13,467 bases of DNA from Phycisphaerales bacterium (lineage in GTDB: Bacteria; Planctomycetota; Phycisphaerae; SM23-33). The translations under genes and the position numbers were made by a program. Of the stretch, positions 1 through 8,236 are shown one piece after another. Below the pieces are notes generated by a model, which did no database searches, was not told where the DNA came from, and worked only from the letters and a program-made list of their open reading frames with translations. Each line of letters opens with the position of its first letter. Position 1 is the first letter of the stretch. The stretch spans positions 6,025-19,491 of the forward strand of contig PMYM01000194.1 in NCBI GenBank assembly GCA_003171235.1, written 5' to 3'.

Positions 1-288
1 TACTTCGCCATCATCCCGGCGGCCTTTGCCTCAACGTATCCGGCCTTGATGGCCTTGAACGTTATGGGCCTGGACCCCAGAAGTGCCATCCTGTCAGCCG
101 TCATCTTCAACGCCTTAATCATTGTGTTCCTGATTCCCCTGGCCCTGAGGGGCGTCAAGTACAAGCCCATGCCCGCCACGGAACTGCTGCGGAAGAACCT
201 GGTGATCTACGGCCTGGGCGGGCTGATCGTGCCGTTCATCGGCATCAAGCTGATCGACATGTTGCTGGTGGCGGCGCACTTGGTGTGA
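1..288 (+). CDS. kdpB: Potassium-transporting ATPase ATP-binding subunit KdpB, C-terminal 95 residues (5' end outside window)
   Basis: The open frame enters from the left edge and ends at TGA 286-288. The 95 visible residues match the end of KdpB closely: the YFAIIPAAFA segment, then ILSAVIFNALIIVFLIPLALRG, and a last helix around NLVIYGLGGLIVPFIGIKLIDMLL. These are the final membrane helices of the P-type ATPase subunit that hydrolyses ATP and drives K+ uptake through KdpA in the inner membrane. The catalytic aspartate and nucleotide-binding domains lie upstream, outside the window, so activity cannot be judged. kdpC starts 10 bp downstream, giving the standard kdpABC order. Identification is firm from the highly conserved C-terminus. 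Confidence 0.97.
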   Translation, partial: YFAIIPAAFASTYPALMALNVMGLDPRSAILSAVIFNALIIVFLIPLALRGVKYKPMPATELLRKNLVIYGLGGLIVPFIGIKLIDMLLVAAHLV

Positions 289-298
289 AGGAGTTGAT

Positions 299-940
299 AT
301 GCTTCAATACATTCGGCAAGTCCTGGGCATCCTGATTGTGCTGACCCTGATTACGGGCCTGTGTTACCCGCTGGTTGTCACCGGCGTTGCCCAATTGATT
401 TTCCCGCACCAGGCCAACGGCAGTTTGATCGTCAAGGACGGCAAGGCGGTGGGGTCGGAGTTGATCGGCCAGGGGTTCAGCGATCCGAAGTACTTCCACC
501 CGCGGCCGTCGGCGGCCGGCAACGGCTATGACGGAACCGCCTCCGGGGGAACCAACCTCGGTCCGATCAACGACAAATTGCTAGCGGGCGTCCACGGGTC
601 CAAGAAACCCGACGGAACGCCCGACCCCGCCTCCGATTTCGACGGCGTCAAGGACCTGGCGGCGACCTACCAGAGCGAGAACAATCTGCCCGGCAACACG
701 CCCGTGCCTGTGGACGCCGTGACCCGCTCGGGCAGCGGCCTGGACCCCGACATCAGCCCGGCGGCGGCCGCCGGGCAGATAGCACGCGTGGCCGAGGCGC
801 GGCACATGGACGAGGCGAAGGTCCGCGACTTAGTTGCCAAGCACACGCGCCAACGGCAATTAGGCGTGCTCGGCGAGCCGGGTGTAAACGTGCTCGAACT
901 AAACCTTGCCCTGGACGAAGCAGAAGGGAAAGCCAATTGA
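299..940 (+). CDS. kdpC: Potassium-transporting ATPase subunit KdpC
   Basis: A protein of 213 residues. It has one N-terminal membrane helix (about residues 8-34, ending LVVTGVAQLIFP), then the KdpC signature region: GSLIVKDGKAVGSELIGQGF at 41-60, followed by the PKYFHPRPSAAG stretch and a Gly/Asn-rich GYDGTASGGTNLGPIN segment. KdpC is the small subunit that stabilises the KdpFABC complex and is thought to assist ATP binding by KdpB. It faces the periplasm through most of its length. The start ATG at 299 has a good AAGGAG at 288-293. It is a little longer than the E. coli protein (190 aa); the extra length appears to lie in the middle (about 95-150, rich in Asp, Pro and Gly). The TGA stop overlaps the TTG start of the next gene, implying translational coupling. 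Confidence 0.97.
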   Translation: MLQYIRQVLGILIVLTLITGLCYPLVVTGVAQLIFPHQANGSLIVKDGKAVGSELIGQGFSDPKYFHPRPSAAGNGYDGTASGGTNLGPINDKLLAGVHGSKKPDGTPDPASDFDGVKDLAATYQSENNLPGNTPVPVDAVTRSGSGLDPDISPAAAAGQIARVAEARHMDEAKVRDLVAKHTRQRQLGVLGEPGVNVLELNLALDEAEGKAN

Positions 941-2271
941 TCGCAAATCGGCCTCCGCTCGTGGGGTGGATGATCAGTGGAGTCCTGCTCTTGCTGGCAT
1001 CCTCGCCAGCGCTGGCGAAAGATCCTGAGGCCGGCGGCAATTGGCCGGCGGATGCTCGGTCTGCTCAGGAAAAGGCGGCAACGTCCAGCCAAGCCGCCGG
1101 CAGTGTCCCTTCCAGTCTTCCTTCAAGCCAGCCATCGTCCCAACCGGCGGAAGAAACCTGGCCGCCCGGCTTGTTGATGAAGGTTTTGGAAGACACCGGC
1201 GCCCGCAAGCCCCTGGACGACGCTGGGATTCGCTTCTGGGGATACACGGAAGCCGGGTTCACCAGCGCTCTGACCAATGGGCAAAAGACGCTCTTCGGCC
1301 GGCTTTACGACGCCCGCAGACCAAACAACGCTCGCTTGAACCAGATTGACCTTACTGTCGATCGGCCATACGACTCTTCCAAGCCGTTCGACATCGGCGG
1401 GCGAGTGGATGCCCTCTACGGCGGCGACGCCATGCTAACTCATGCCTTGGGCCTCAACAGGATGGGCGAAGGCAATGGCGAAAACTGGTTCGACCCCATC
1501 CAATTCTACCTCCAGCCCTGGTTCAAGACCGGCAAGGACAGCGGGCTGGAGGTCACCTTCGGCAAGTTCCTCGAACTGGCGGGCAGTGAATCGGCGGAGC
1601 CCATCTACAACTCTCTCTATTCCCACAGTTACATCTATTCCTTCGCCGAGCCGACTACCCACACGGGGGCGATGGCCAAGTACTACCTGAATTCGCAGGT
1701 GTTCGGCTACTTCGGGATAGTGGAAGGTTGGGACGTCTTCAAGGACAACAACGACGGCGTCACATATATAGCCGGCGGCGGCTGGTCCAGCAAAGATCAG
1801 GTCGGCCCCCACCCAAAGACCCAGGTGCTTCTCAACATGATCACCGGGCCGGAGCAGGCGAACAACTCCCGTGACTATCGAACCTTGACGGACATCGTGA
1901 TTAACTACTGGTGGACCGATAAGCTCTCCGAATCGCTGAATATCGATTGGGTCACGGAGGAGAACGTCCCGAAAGTCGGGCGGGCCAACGCGTACGGACC
2001 GGCCCACTATCTGACGTACGTGTTCAATGACCGCGTTTCGGCCACGTGGCGGACGGAGTGGTTCCGCGACGACACGGGCGTCCGCATCGGAGCGGCCGGG
2101 AACTACTACGAGAACACCGTCGGCCTGAACCTGACGCCGTGGCCCGCACACGGTATACTGAAGAACCTGTCGTTCCGCCCGGAGCTCCGCTGGGACCATT
2201 CGGACCAGCAGGCGTTTGGCGGCAATCACGACCAGATGACCGTCGCCTTCGACGTGATCTTCAAGTTCTAA
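937..2271 (+). CDS. Outer-membrane beta-barrel porin (BBP2/OmpL-like) in the kdp operon
   Basis: 444 residues, predicted as an outer-membrane beta-barrel of the putative beta-barrel porin-2 (OmpL-like) type. Visible features: a signal peptide (hydrophobic MISGVLLLLASSPALA, cleavage after Ala27), a Ser/Pro/Gln-rich linker near 55-72, and a long series of alternating aromatic and polar strands with barrel-like segments such as IRFWGYTEAGF and NLSFRPELRWDHSD. The last residue is Phe, as expected for BAM-dependent barrel insertion. The chosen start is TTG 937, overlapping the kdpC TGA (938-940), with AAGGGA at 924-929. This gives the signal peptide an arginine in its n-region. ATG 970 is an alternative start but leaves no positive charge. 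Position between kdpC and kdpD suggests K+ entry across the outer membrane when the pump is induced; that role is inferred. The family call rests on overall character. Confidence 0.85.
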   Translation: MIANRPPLVGWMISGVLLLLASSPALAKDPEAGGNWPADARSAQEKAATSSQAAGSVPSSLPSSQPSSQPAEETWPPGLLMKVLEDTGARKPLDDAGIRFWGYTEAGFTSALTNGQKTLFGRLYDARRPNNARLNQIDLTVDRPYDSSKPFDIGGRVDALYGGDAMLTHALGLNRMGEGNGENWFDPIQFYLQPWFKTGKDSGLEVTFGKFLELAGSESAEPIYNSLYSHSYIYSFAEPTTHTGAMAKYYLNSQVFGYFGIVEGWDVFKDNNDGVTYIAGGGWSSKDQVGPHPKTQVLLNMITGPEQANNSRDYRTLTDIVINYWWTDKLSESLNIDWVTEENVPKVGRANAYGPAHYLTYVFNDRVSATWRTEWFRDDTGVRIGAAGNYYENTVGLNLTPWPAHGILKNLSFRPELRWDHSDQQAFGGNHDQMTVAFDVIFKF

Positions 2272-2304
2272 CCGAATAACGGCCGAAAGACCTGATAGCG
2301 CCTG

Positions 2305-5022
2305 ATGGAAGATCGACAACGCCAAAGCGATGAGATCTTTGCGAAACTGCGCGAGGAAGCCAAGGCCAAGCATCGCGGCAGGCTCAAGATATTCTTCGGC
2401 TACGCCGCCGGCGTGGGCAAGACCTACTCCATGCTGGAGGCGGCCAGAGCCCAGGCAGCGGCCGAGACCGACATCGTCCTGGGCTACGTCGAGCCCCACG
2501 CCCGCCCGGAGACGGAGGCTCTCACCCTGGGCATGGAGGTATTGCCCGCCCGGCAAGTGGCCCACCGGGGCATCACCGTCCGGGAGTTCGACCTGGATGC
2601 CGCCCTGGCCCGCAAGCCCGCCGTCATCGTGGTGGACGAACTGGCCCACACCAACGCCCCCGGCATGCGCCACGCCAAGCGATGGCAAGACGTGGAGGAA
2701 CTGCTGGAGGCCGGCATCAACGTCTACACCACGCTCAACGTCCAGCACGTCGAGAGCCTCAACGACATCGTGGCCCAGGTGTCGGGCATCCAGGTCCGCG
2801 AGACGATTCCCGACGCGGTCTTCGACCAGGCCGACTCCATCGAACTGGTTGACCTGCCGCCCGAGGAACTGCTGGGGCGGTTCAAGGAAGGCAAGGTGTA
2901 TGTGCCGGCCCAGGCCGAGCGGGCCATGCAGAAGTTTTTCACCCTGCCCAACCTGACCGCCCTGCGCGAGCTGGCCTTGCGCCGCACGGCCGACCGGGTC
3001 AACGCCCAGATGCAGGCGGCGCGCACGGCCCTGGCCGACACCCACGTCTGGGCCACCAGCGAGCGGCTGCTGGTGTGCGTGGGCCCCAGCCCGACCTCGG
3101 CCCGCGTCATCCGCGTGGCCAAGCGCATGGCCTCGGCCCTGCGCGCCCCCTGGATCGCCGTCCACGTGGACACCGGCAACCTGATGAGCGACGCCGTTCG
3201 CGACAAGCTCACGCGAAACCTCAACCTGGCCGAGCAGCTCGGGGCCGAAACGGCCACGCTCTCCGGGCAGGAGGTGGCCGAGGAAGTCGTCAAGTACGCC
3301 CACGCCCGCAACGTCACCAAGATCATGATCGGCAAGACCGGCGAGCCGCGCTGGCGCGAGATGCTGGGCAAGTCCGTCGTCGGCCAGATACTCCACCGCA
3401 GCGGCGATGTCGACGTGTACGTCATCCGCGGCCAGGACGAGCCGGGCGAACAAGGACGCGCCCAGGCCGTCGGACATGGCGGCCCGCCCATCGACTATCG
3501 GCGACTGGCCAAGGCCGTTGTGGTGACGATCCTATGCACCGGCCTGGCGGGCCTGATGCGCGCCGCCTTCCCCAAGCTCTCGGATGCCAACCAGGTGATG
3601 GTTTACTTTCTCGGCGTGGTCTTTGTCGCCGCCCGCTATGGTCTGAGGGCGGGTATTCTGGCATCAGTCTTGAGCGTGCTGGCGTTTGACTTCTTCTTCG
3701 TGGAGCCTATCTACAAATTCACCGTCTTCGACACCCAGTACTTCGTTACGTTCGCGGTCATGTTAGTTATCTCGGTTCTCATCAGCACGCTGGCCGAGCG
3801 CATTCGCCGCCAGGCCGACGCCTCCCGCCGCCGGGAGCGCCGCACCGAGGTGCTTTACCGCCTCAGCCGCAAACTGGCCGGCACCGCCGGCACTCACCAG
3901 CTTGTGAGCGAGGCTGAGGGGCAACTGGCCGAGAGCTTCGCCAGCGAGGTGGCCATCTTCCTGCCCGACGATGCCGGCCGGCTCAAACCCGCCCTGGGCG
4001 GGTCATCGAGCTTCGCCGCCAACCAGCGCGAACTGGCCGTGGCCCAGTGGGTGTTCGAGCACGGGCAACTGGCCGGGACCGGCACGGACACGCTTCCCGA
4101 CGCCCACGCCTTCTACGTCCCCCTGGCCAGCGCCCGCGGGGCGGTGGGGGTGCTGGCCCTCCGGCCGATCGAACTGGGGCGGTTCAACCCGCCCGACCAG
4201 CGGCAGCTGCTGGAGACGCTGGCCGGCCAGATCGCCCTGGCCATCGAGCGCGACCGCCTGGCCGAACAGGCCCAGAAGGTGCTGGTGCAGGCCGAAGCCG
4301 AGCGCCTGCGCAGTTCGCTCCTGTCCAGCGTCTCGCACGACCTGCGCACGCCCCTGGCCGTCATCGCCGGCACAAGCAGCAGCCTGCTGGAGGGCGGCGA
4401 CGCCCTGGACGGGCCCGGCCGGCGCGAACTGCTGCAGACCATCGTGGACGAGTCCAACCGCCTGGCCCTGCTGGTGGACAACCTGCTGCACATTACCCGG
4501 CTGGAGTCGGGCAGCGTCACCGTCAACAAGCAATGGTACCCGCTGGAGGAAGTGGTCGGCTCGTCCCTGGAGCGGGTCAAGAAACAAGTCGCCGGCCGGC
4601 AGGTGGGCGTGCATCTGCCGGCGGACCTGCCGCTGGTCAAGTTCGACGGCGTGCTGGTCGAGCAGGTGTTCATCAACCTTCTGGAGAACGCGTGCCGGTA
4701 CGCGCCGGCCGGAAGCCCCATTGACATTTTGGCCCACGTCGAGGGCGGCAACCTCGTCTGCGAAGTGGCCGACCGCGGGGCGGGCCTGGCCGACGACGAG
4801 CGACGGCGGGTGTTTGACAAGTTCTACCGCGGCCAGGCCGCCGGCGGGCAGCGCGGGGCCGGGCTTGGCCTGGCCATCTGCCGGGCGGTGGTCGAGGCCC
4901 ACGGCGGCATGATCTGGGAGGAAAACCGCCCCGACGGCGGCGCACGCTTCATCTTCATGATCCCCCTGGAAGGCCAACCGCCCCAGATCGACATGAGCCT
5001 TGAGCCCAAAGCCGAAGGATAA
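2305..5022 (+). CDS. kdpD: Osmosensitive K+ channel histidine kinase KdpD
   Basis: A full-length 905-residue KdpD, the inner-membrane sensor kinase that responds to K+ limitation and phosphorylates KdpE. In order: an N-terminal KdpD domain with Walker A at about 32-40 (GYAAGVGKT), HARPETE at 65-71 and DELAHTNAPG at 111-120 (Walker B-like); a universal-stress-protein-like domain at about 253-375; four membrane helices (DUF4118) at about 400-495; an Arg-rich linker; a GAF-like domain at about 520-650; the HisKA domain with phospho-acceptor His678 in SSVSHDLRTPL; and an HATPase domain with N-box FINLLENACRYAP (789-801), DRGAGL (823-828) and GAGLGL (851-856). All key residues are present. The start ATG 2305 has only a weak upstream ribosome site. 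It lies 33 bp after the porin gene and 9 bp before kdpE, so it is probably co-transcribed with the pump. Confidence 0.97.
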   Translation: MEDRQRQSDEIFAKLREEAKAKHRGRLKIFFGYAAGVGKTYSMLEAARAQAAAETDIVLGYVEPHARPETEALTLGMEVLPARQVAHRGITVREFDLDAALARKPAVIVVDELAHTNAPGMRHAKRWQDVEELLEAGINVYTTLNVQHVESLNDIVAQVSGIQVRETIPDAVFDQADSIELVDLPPEELLGRFKEGKVYVPAQAERAMQKFFTLPNLTALRELALRRTADRVNAQMQAARTALADTHVWATSERLLVCVGPSPTSARVIRVAKRMASALRAPWIAVHVDTGNLMSDAVRDKLTRNLNLAEQLGAETATLSGQEVAEEVVKYAHARNVTKIMIGKTGEPRWREMLGKSVVGQILHRSGDVDVYVIRGQDEPGEQGRAQAVGHGGPPIDYRRLAKAVVVTILCTGLAGLMRAAFPKLSDANQVMVYFLGVVFVAARYGLRAGILASVLSVLAFDFFFVEPIYKFTVFDTQYFVTFAVMLVISVLISTLAERIRRQADASRRRERRTEVLYRLSRKLAGTAGTHQLVSEAEGQLAESFASEVAIFLPDDAGRLKPALGGSSSFAANQRELAVAQWVFEHGQLAGTGTDTLPDAHAFYVPLASARGAVGVLALRPIELGRFNPPDQRQLLETLAGQIALAIERDRLAEQAQKVLVQAEAERLRSSLLSSVSHDLRTPLAVIAGTSSSLLEGGDALDGPGRRELLQTIVDESNRLALLVDNLLHITRLESGSVTVNKQWYPLEEVVGSSLERVKKQVAGRQVGVHLPADLPLVKFDGVLVEQVFINLLENACRYAPAGSPIDILAHVEGGNLVCEVADRGAGLADDERRRVFDKFYRGQAAGGQRGAGLGLAICRAVVEAHGGMIWEENRPDGGARFIFMIPLEGQPPQIDMSLEPKAEG

Positions 5023-5031
5023 GCGCCACTC

Positions 5032-5736
5032 ATGAGCGAGAACCGCCCAATCATCCTGGTGATCGAGGACGACCCGCCGATCCGACGGTTCCTGCGGGCG
5101 TCGCTGTCCAGCCATGACTTCGAGGTCCAGGAGGCTTCGACCGGCAAAGAGGCTTTGATGCTGGCCGCGCAACGGCCCGCCGATCTGGTAATCCTGGACC
5201 TGGGCCTGCCCGACATGGACGGCCTGGAGGTCATCCGCCGCCTGCGCGACTGGTCGCGGGCGCCGATTATCGTGGTGTCCGCCCGCGGGCAGGAGAAAGA
5301 CAAGGTGGCCGCTTTGGACGCCGGGGCAGACGACTATCTCACCAAGCCCTTCGGCGTGGGCGAACTGCTGGCAAGAATTCGCGTGGCGCTGCGTCACGCG
5401 GCGACCATCGCCGCCGGCAAAGACCAGGAAACAACCCAGTTCAACGTGGGCGAACTGCGGGTGGACCTGGCCGGGCGGCGCGTTTTCGTCGGCCGGCAGG
5501 AAGTCCACCTGACCCCCATCGAGTACAAACTGCTGACCACACTGGCCCGATACGCGGGCAAGGTGCTGACGCACCGGTTTCTGCTGAAGGAAGTGTGGGG
5601 CCCGCCGTACGTGGACCAGACGCATTACCTCCGCATCTTCATGGCCAACCTTCGCCGCAAGATCGAGGCCGACCCCGCCCGCCCGCGATACCTGTTGACC
5701 GAACAAGGGGTGGGCTATCGCCTGGCGGATGAATGA
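5032..5736 (+). CDS. kdpE: KDP operon response regulator KdpE
   Basis: 234 residues, an OmpR/PhoB-type response regulator. The receiver domain has the acidic pocket E12-D13-D14, phospho-acceptor Asp56 in LVILDLGLPDMDG, switch Ser83 (VVSAR) and Lys105 (LTKPFG). The C-terminal winged helix (about 135-232) carries the usual HLTPIEYKLL, a recognition-helix region around YLRIFMANLRRKIE, and the terminal GVGYRL motif. KdpE phosphorylated by KdpD activates kdp transcription; because kdpDE here follows the structural genes, positive autoregulation is likely. The ATG at 5032 sits 9 bp after the kdpD stop; AAGGA at 5014-5018 inside the end of kdpD is a distant ribosome site. The following 149 bp (5737-5885) lead to a convergent gene, and I see no stem with a T-tract that would be a clear terminator. 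Confidence 0.97.
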   Translation: MSENRPIILVIEDDPPIRRFLRASLSSHDFEVQEASTGKEALMLAAQRPADLVILDLGLPDMDGLEVIRRLRDWSRAPIIVVSARGQEKDKVAALDAGADDYLTKPFGVGELLARIRVALRHAATIAAGKDQETTQFNVGELRVDLAGRRVFVGRQEVHLTPIEYKLLTTLARYAGKVLTHRFLLKEVWGPPYVDQTHYLRIFMANLRRKIEADPARPRYLLTEQGVGYRLADE

Positions 5737-5885
5737 TGCCCACCGCCTTCCATAAAGGGCTTTAACAGAACCTACGCGGAGCCGCGTTGCGGCCAAAACC
5801 GCTCAGATGCAAGGAAGGCCGAGCATCGGGCAGCCGGCGTCAGAACCTGCGGCGTCGCGGCCACGGGGCATTATGTTAGGGACTC

Positions 5886-8027
5886 TTACTTCGCCGGGAC
5901 GGCGGCCGGGGGCGAGGTCTGCATGGTCTCGATGTTCAGCTTGTTGAGGTAGTCTTCCAAATCCTTCCTCAGCATCACCGACTTGGCGTGCTGCTCGGTG
6001 AAGGTCTTCTGCAGGTCCTCGATCTGCTTCTCCACAGCCAGCAGTTTCTTGGAGAAGGTCTGCCAGCCCTCGCTGGAACGGTCGCCGACGAAGGCGTTCA
6101 GGTTGGCGCGGATGCTGTTCTGTTCGGTCCGCAGGTCGTTGATTGTCTTCTGTGTGTCGGCCTCTTCGCGCTCGGCCAGCGTCAAGGCATTCTTGCGCTT
6201 GATAACCTCCAGCAGGGCGTCCTTGATCTTGGCCGGTATCTGCCCGTCGGTGGCGTAGTATTCCAGCGCGCCCACGTTGGCCGGCAGGATGCCGATTTCC
6301 TGGCTGGTGATCTGCTCCTCGCGGATCTCGAACTTGCCGCCTGTGTCGGCCGGCACATCAGTCTCAAAGCGGTACAGCGAGGGGGTCTGCTCGGCCGGTT
6401 CCTTGATCAGCAGTTTGCGTTCGGAACGGCGGGGGTACTCGATGACCAGCGTGCGGGGCTGGTCGGCCTTGTTCGTGATCACGTAGGTCTGGGCGTACTC
6501 GATGCGATGGCTGACGATCAGCACGCCGCGGACGATGCCCAGCGAAACCATCCGCTGCTGGGCGTTTTCGGTGCTGGGGTCCACGGTCATCTTCAGGTCG
6601 ATGGCGTAGCTCAGCAGCCGCTTGTCTTTGGCGGAGAGGTTGTCGATGCGGGCGTCGCCGGCGTAGGTGCCGCCGTCAAAGAGGGTGACCGGGCCGGCCA
6701 GCAGGCTGTCCTTGGTGTTGTTGGTCAGCCACAGGCCGTTGAGGGGGTACTTGGGCATGACCGACTGGTTGTAGATGCTCACCCGCCGGGCCTCGATGGC
6801 CTGGTTGATGATGGGCAGCATGGCCGACTTCCGGCGGGGCAGGCTCACCGGCGTGCCGATGTGGTAGGAGAACAGCTCGCCCACCGACTGGGCCTGGGCC
6901 ACACTGGCCACGCCGCTGGCCAGGGCCTGGGAGGCCCGCTGGAGGTACATGCCCGACATGTCCTTGTCGGCCTTTTCGTCCGCCAGCGCAAGGCCGTCGG
7001 CCTGCGCGGCCATAGGCGCAGCAGGAGGCCCACCGGCTTTCTTGGCGGCCATTTCCCTCCGTGCAGCCGGCTTCAATTCGGTCAATTGCTGGGCCTGCTC
7101 CAGGCCCTCCTCGTAAGTCTGCGGCCGGAGGGACGCGTACAGTTCGGGCACCACCACCGGGCGCGGCATGTACAGCGGGGTGTAGAGGTCCTGGATGAAG
7201 GAGATGGGCCTTCCGGAAACCAGCGTCAGGTCGATTTTCTCCCAGTCAAAATCGCTGGTGTTCTCGACGATGGCCCAGCCCTGCATCTTCATCTGCTCGA
7301 CGCCCTTGTCGTCCTTGTTGCCCATGACCACGCGGTAGCTGGTCTTCCAGACGGGGGCCTCGTTGATGTAGCCGATGCGGACGTCCTGCTGGCCCTTGCC
7401 GGCGAAGTTGATCTGCAGGGGCTTGCGGTTGGTGTCGCGGGCCTCGACCAGCAGGGCCAGGGCCTTGTTCAACTCGGCGTTGAGTTTCTCGTCGGCCAGG
7501 GCAAGGCTGCCGATGTCCTCCAGCGACAGGGCCCGGATGCCCCCGGGCGTCAGCACGTTGACCACGTCATAGCTGATCAGCGTGTTGGAGGGCAGTATCT
7601 GTTTGGTCTTGGTTTCCACGCTGACGATCTTGCCGGTGATCTTGTCGCCGGCGTTGAGCAGGCTGATGGCCACCTCGGCCCCGCGAAGCTGCTTGAGCAT
7701 CTGGCCCAGGGTGGGATCGCCGGAGAGGTCGATGCCGAAGCTCTTGAGCGCCCGGGCCAGCGGCTCCTGCGAAGAGTAATTCACGCCGCTGACGACGCCC
7801 TGGCCCAGGTCCAGCACCACCAGGCTCTTGAGCACGTCGTTGATCTGGTCGGTCTTGAACTTGAGCATCACCTCGGCGTCGTCGGCGACCTTGCCGTTGT
7901 GCTCGTAGTAGGCCACGCCCGAACTGAAGGCAGTGACCTTGGTTACCGGCACGTTGGCCTCAGCCGCCATTGCCGCCGTCGCCGTTAGAATCGCCGCCGC
8001 AAACATGATCCAGGCTGCCGTCTTCAT
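5886..8027 (-). CDS. Secreted DUF4139-family protein with C-terminal coiled coil
   Basis: 713 residues. A signal peptide (MKTAAWIMFAAAILTATAAMA, cleavage near residue 21-22) directs it across the inner membrane. The mature protein begins with VPVTKVTAFSSGVAYYEHNGKV, the start seen in DUF4139-type proteins, followed by a long beta-rich region. Segments such as APVWKTSYRVV and WAIVENTSDFDWEKIDLTLVSGRPISF are typical of the DUF4139 core. A low-complexity Ala/Lys/Pro-rich insert interrupts the middle (about 320-360). The last ~100 residues are charged and heptad-like (KRKNALTLAEREEADTQKTI onward), a probable coiled coil. Function is unknown; related proteins are sometimes annotated 'mucoidy inhibitor MuiA', which I do not adopt. 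AGGAGA at 8034-8039, 6 nt before the ATG, supports the start. It is convergent with kdpE and appears monocistronic. Confidence 0.85.
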   Translation of the reverse strand: MKTAAWIMFAAAILTATAAMAAEANVPVTKVTAFSSGVAYYEHNGKVADDAEVMLKFKTDQINDVLKSLVVLDLGQGVVSGVNYSSQEPLARALKSFGIDLSGDPTLGQMLKQLRGAEVAISLLNAGDKITGKIVSVETKTKQILPSNTLISYDVVNVLTPGGIRALSLEDIGSLALADEKLNAELNKALALLVEARDTNRKPLQINFAGKGQQDVRIGYINEAPVWKTSYRVVMGNKDDKGVEQMKMQGWAIVENTSDFDWEKIDLTLVSGRPISFIQDLYTPLYMPRPVVVPELYASLRPQTYEEGLEQAQQLTELKPAARREMAAKKAGGPPAAPMAAQADGLALADEKADKDMSGMYLQRASQALASGVASVAQAQSVGELFSYHIGTPVSLPRRKSAMLPIINQAIEARRVSIYNQSVMPKYPLNGLWLTNNTKDSLLAGPVTLFDGGTYAGDARIDNLSAKDKRLLSYAIDLKMTVDPSTENAQQRMVSLGIVRGVLIVSHRIEYAQTYVITNKADQPRTLVIEYPRRSERKLLIKEPAEQTPSLYRFETDVPADTGGKFEIREEQITSQEIGILPANVGALEYYATDGQIPAKIKDALLEVIKRKNALTLAEREEADTQKTINDLRTEQNSIRANLNAFVGDRSSEGWQTFSKKLLAVEKQIEDLQKTFTEQHAKSVMLRKDLEDYLNKLNIETMQTSPPAAVPAK

Positions 8028-8215
8028 GTGCAGTCTCCTAAGTGCCTTGGCTAGAGGGATGGCCTTGTCAACTGTTAGACGATTGTAGGCGGCAATAGTT
8101 TTAACCTGCGAGAAAGTTTCGGGTCAGGGGCGTGTTCATCCGGGATCCTCCATAGGGCCATGGCGCCCATCGCCAACGGGGCCGCCGGGCTCGCCGCCCC
8201 GGCAGGGGATTGCGC

Positions 8216-8231
8216 GCAACCCGAGGGTTGC
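8216..8231. other. Short GC-rich hairpin just after the minus-strand radical SAM gene
   Basis: GCAACCC and GGGTTGC form a 7-bp perfect stem with a 2-nt loop (or 6 bp with a CGAG tetraloop). The minus-strand stop codon at 8237-8239 is 5 nt away, so the hairpin would fall right at the 3' end of that mRNA. There is no T-tract, so it is not a standard intrinsic terminator. It could stabilise the mRNA end or be a dispersed palindromic repeat; one copy in the window cannot decide. Confidence 0.35.
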
Positions 8232-8236
8232 TCGCC

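Noticed and set aside
1435..3477. 680-codon open frame on the minus strand
   Set aside because: It lies antisense to the porin gene and kdpD, has no recognisable domains, and its Gly/His/Val-rich composition is typical of a GC-driven shadow frame.
4003..5796. 597-codon open frame on the minus strand
   Set aside because: Antisense to the highly conserved kdpD and kdpE; low-complexity composition and no domain signal.
5737..5885. Intrinsic terminator between convergent kdpE and DUF4139 genes
   Set aside because: Only short stems such as CGCGG/CCGCG with a 2-nt loop are visible and none is followed by a T-tract on either strand.
5988..7988. 666-codon open frame on the plus strand
   Set aside because: Antisense to the DUF4139 gene, which has a signal peptide, ribosome site and family similarity; the plus-strand peptide looks like a shadow.
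8043..8087. Promoter for the DUF4139 gene: TTGACA (8066-8071) or TACAAT (8082-8087) on the minus strand
   Set aside because: The TTGACA has AAGGCA at the expected -10 position and the TACAAT has no -35-like hexamer 15-19 nt upstream; neither makes a convincing pair.
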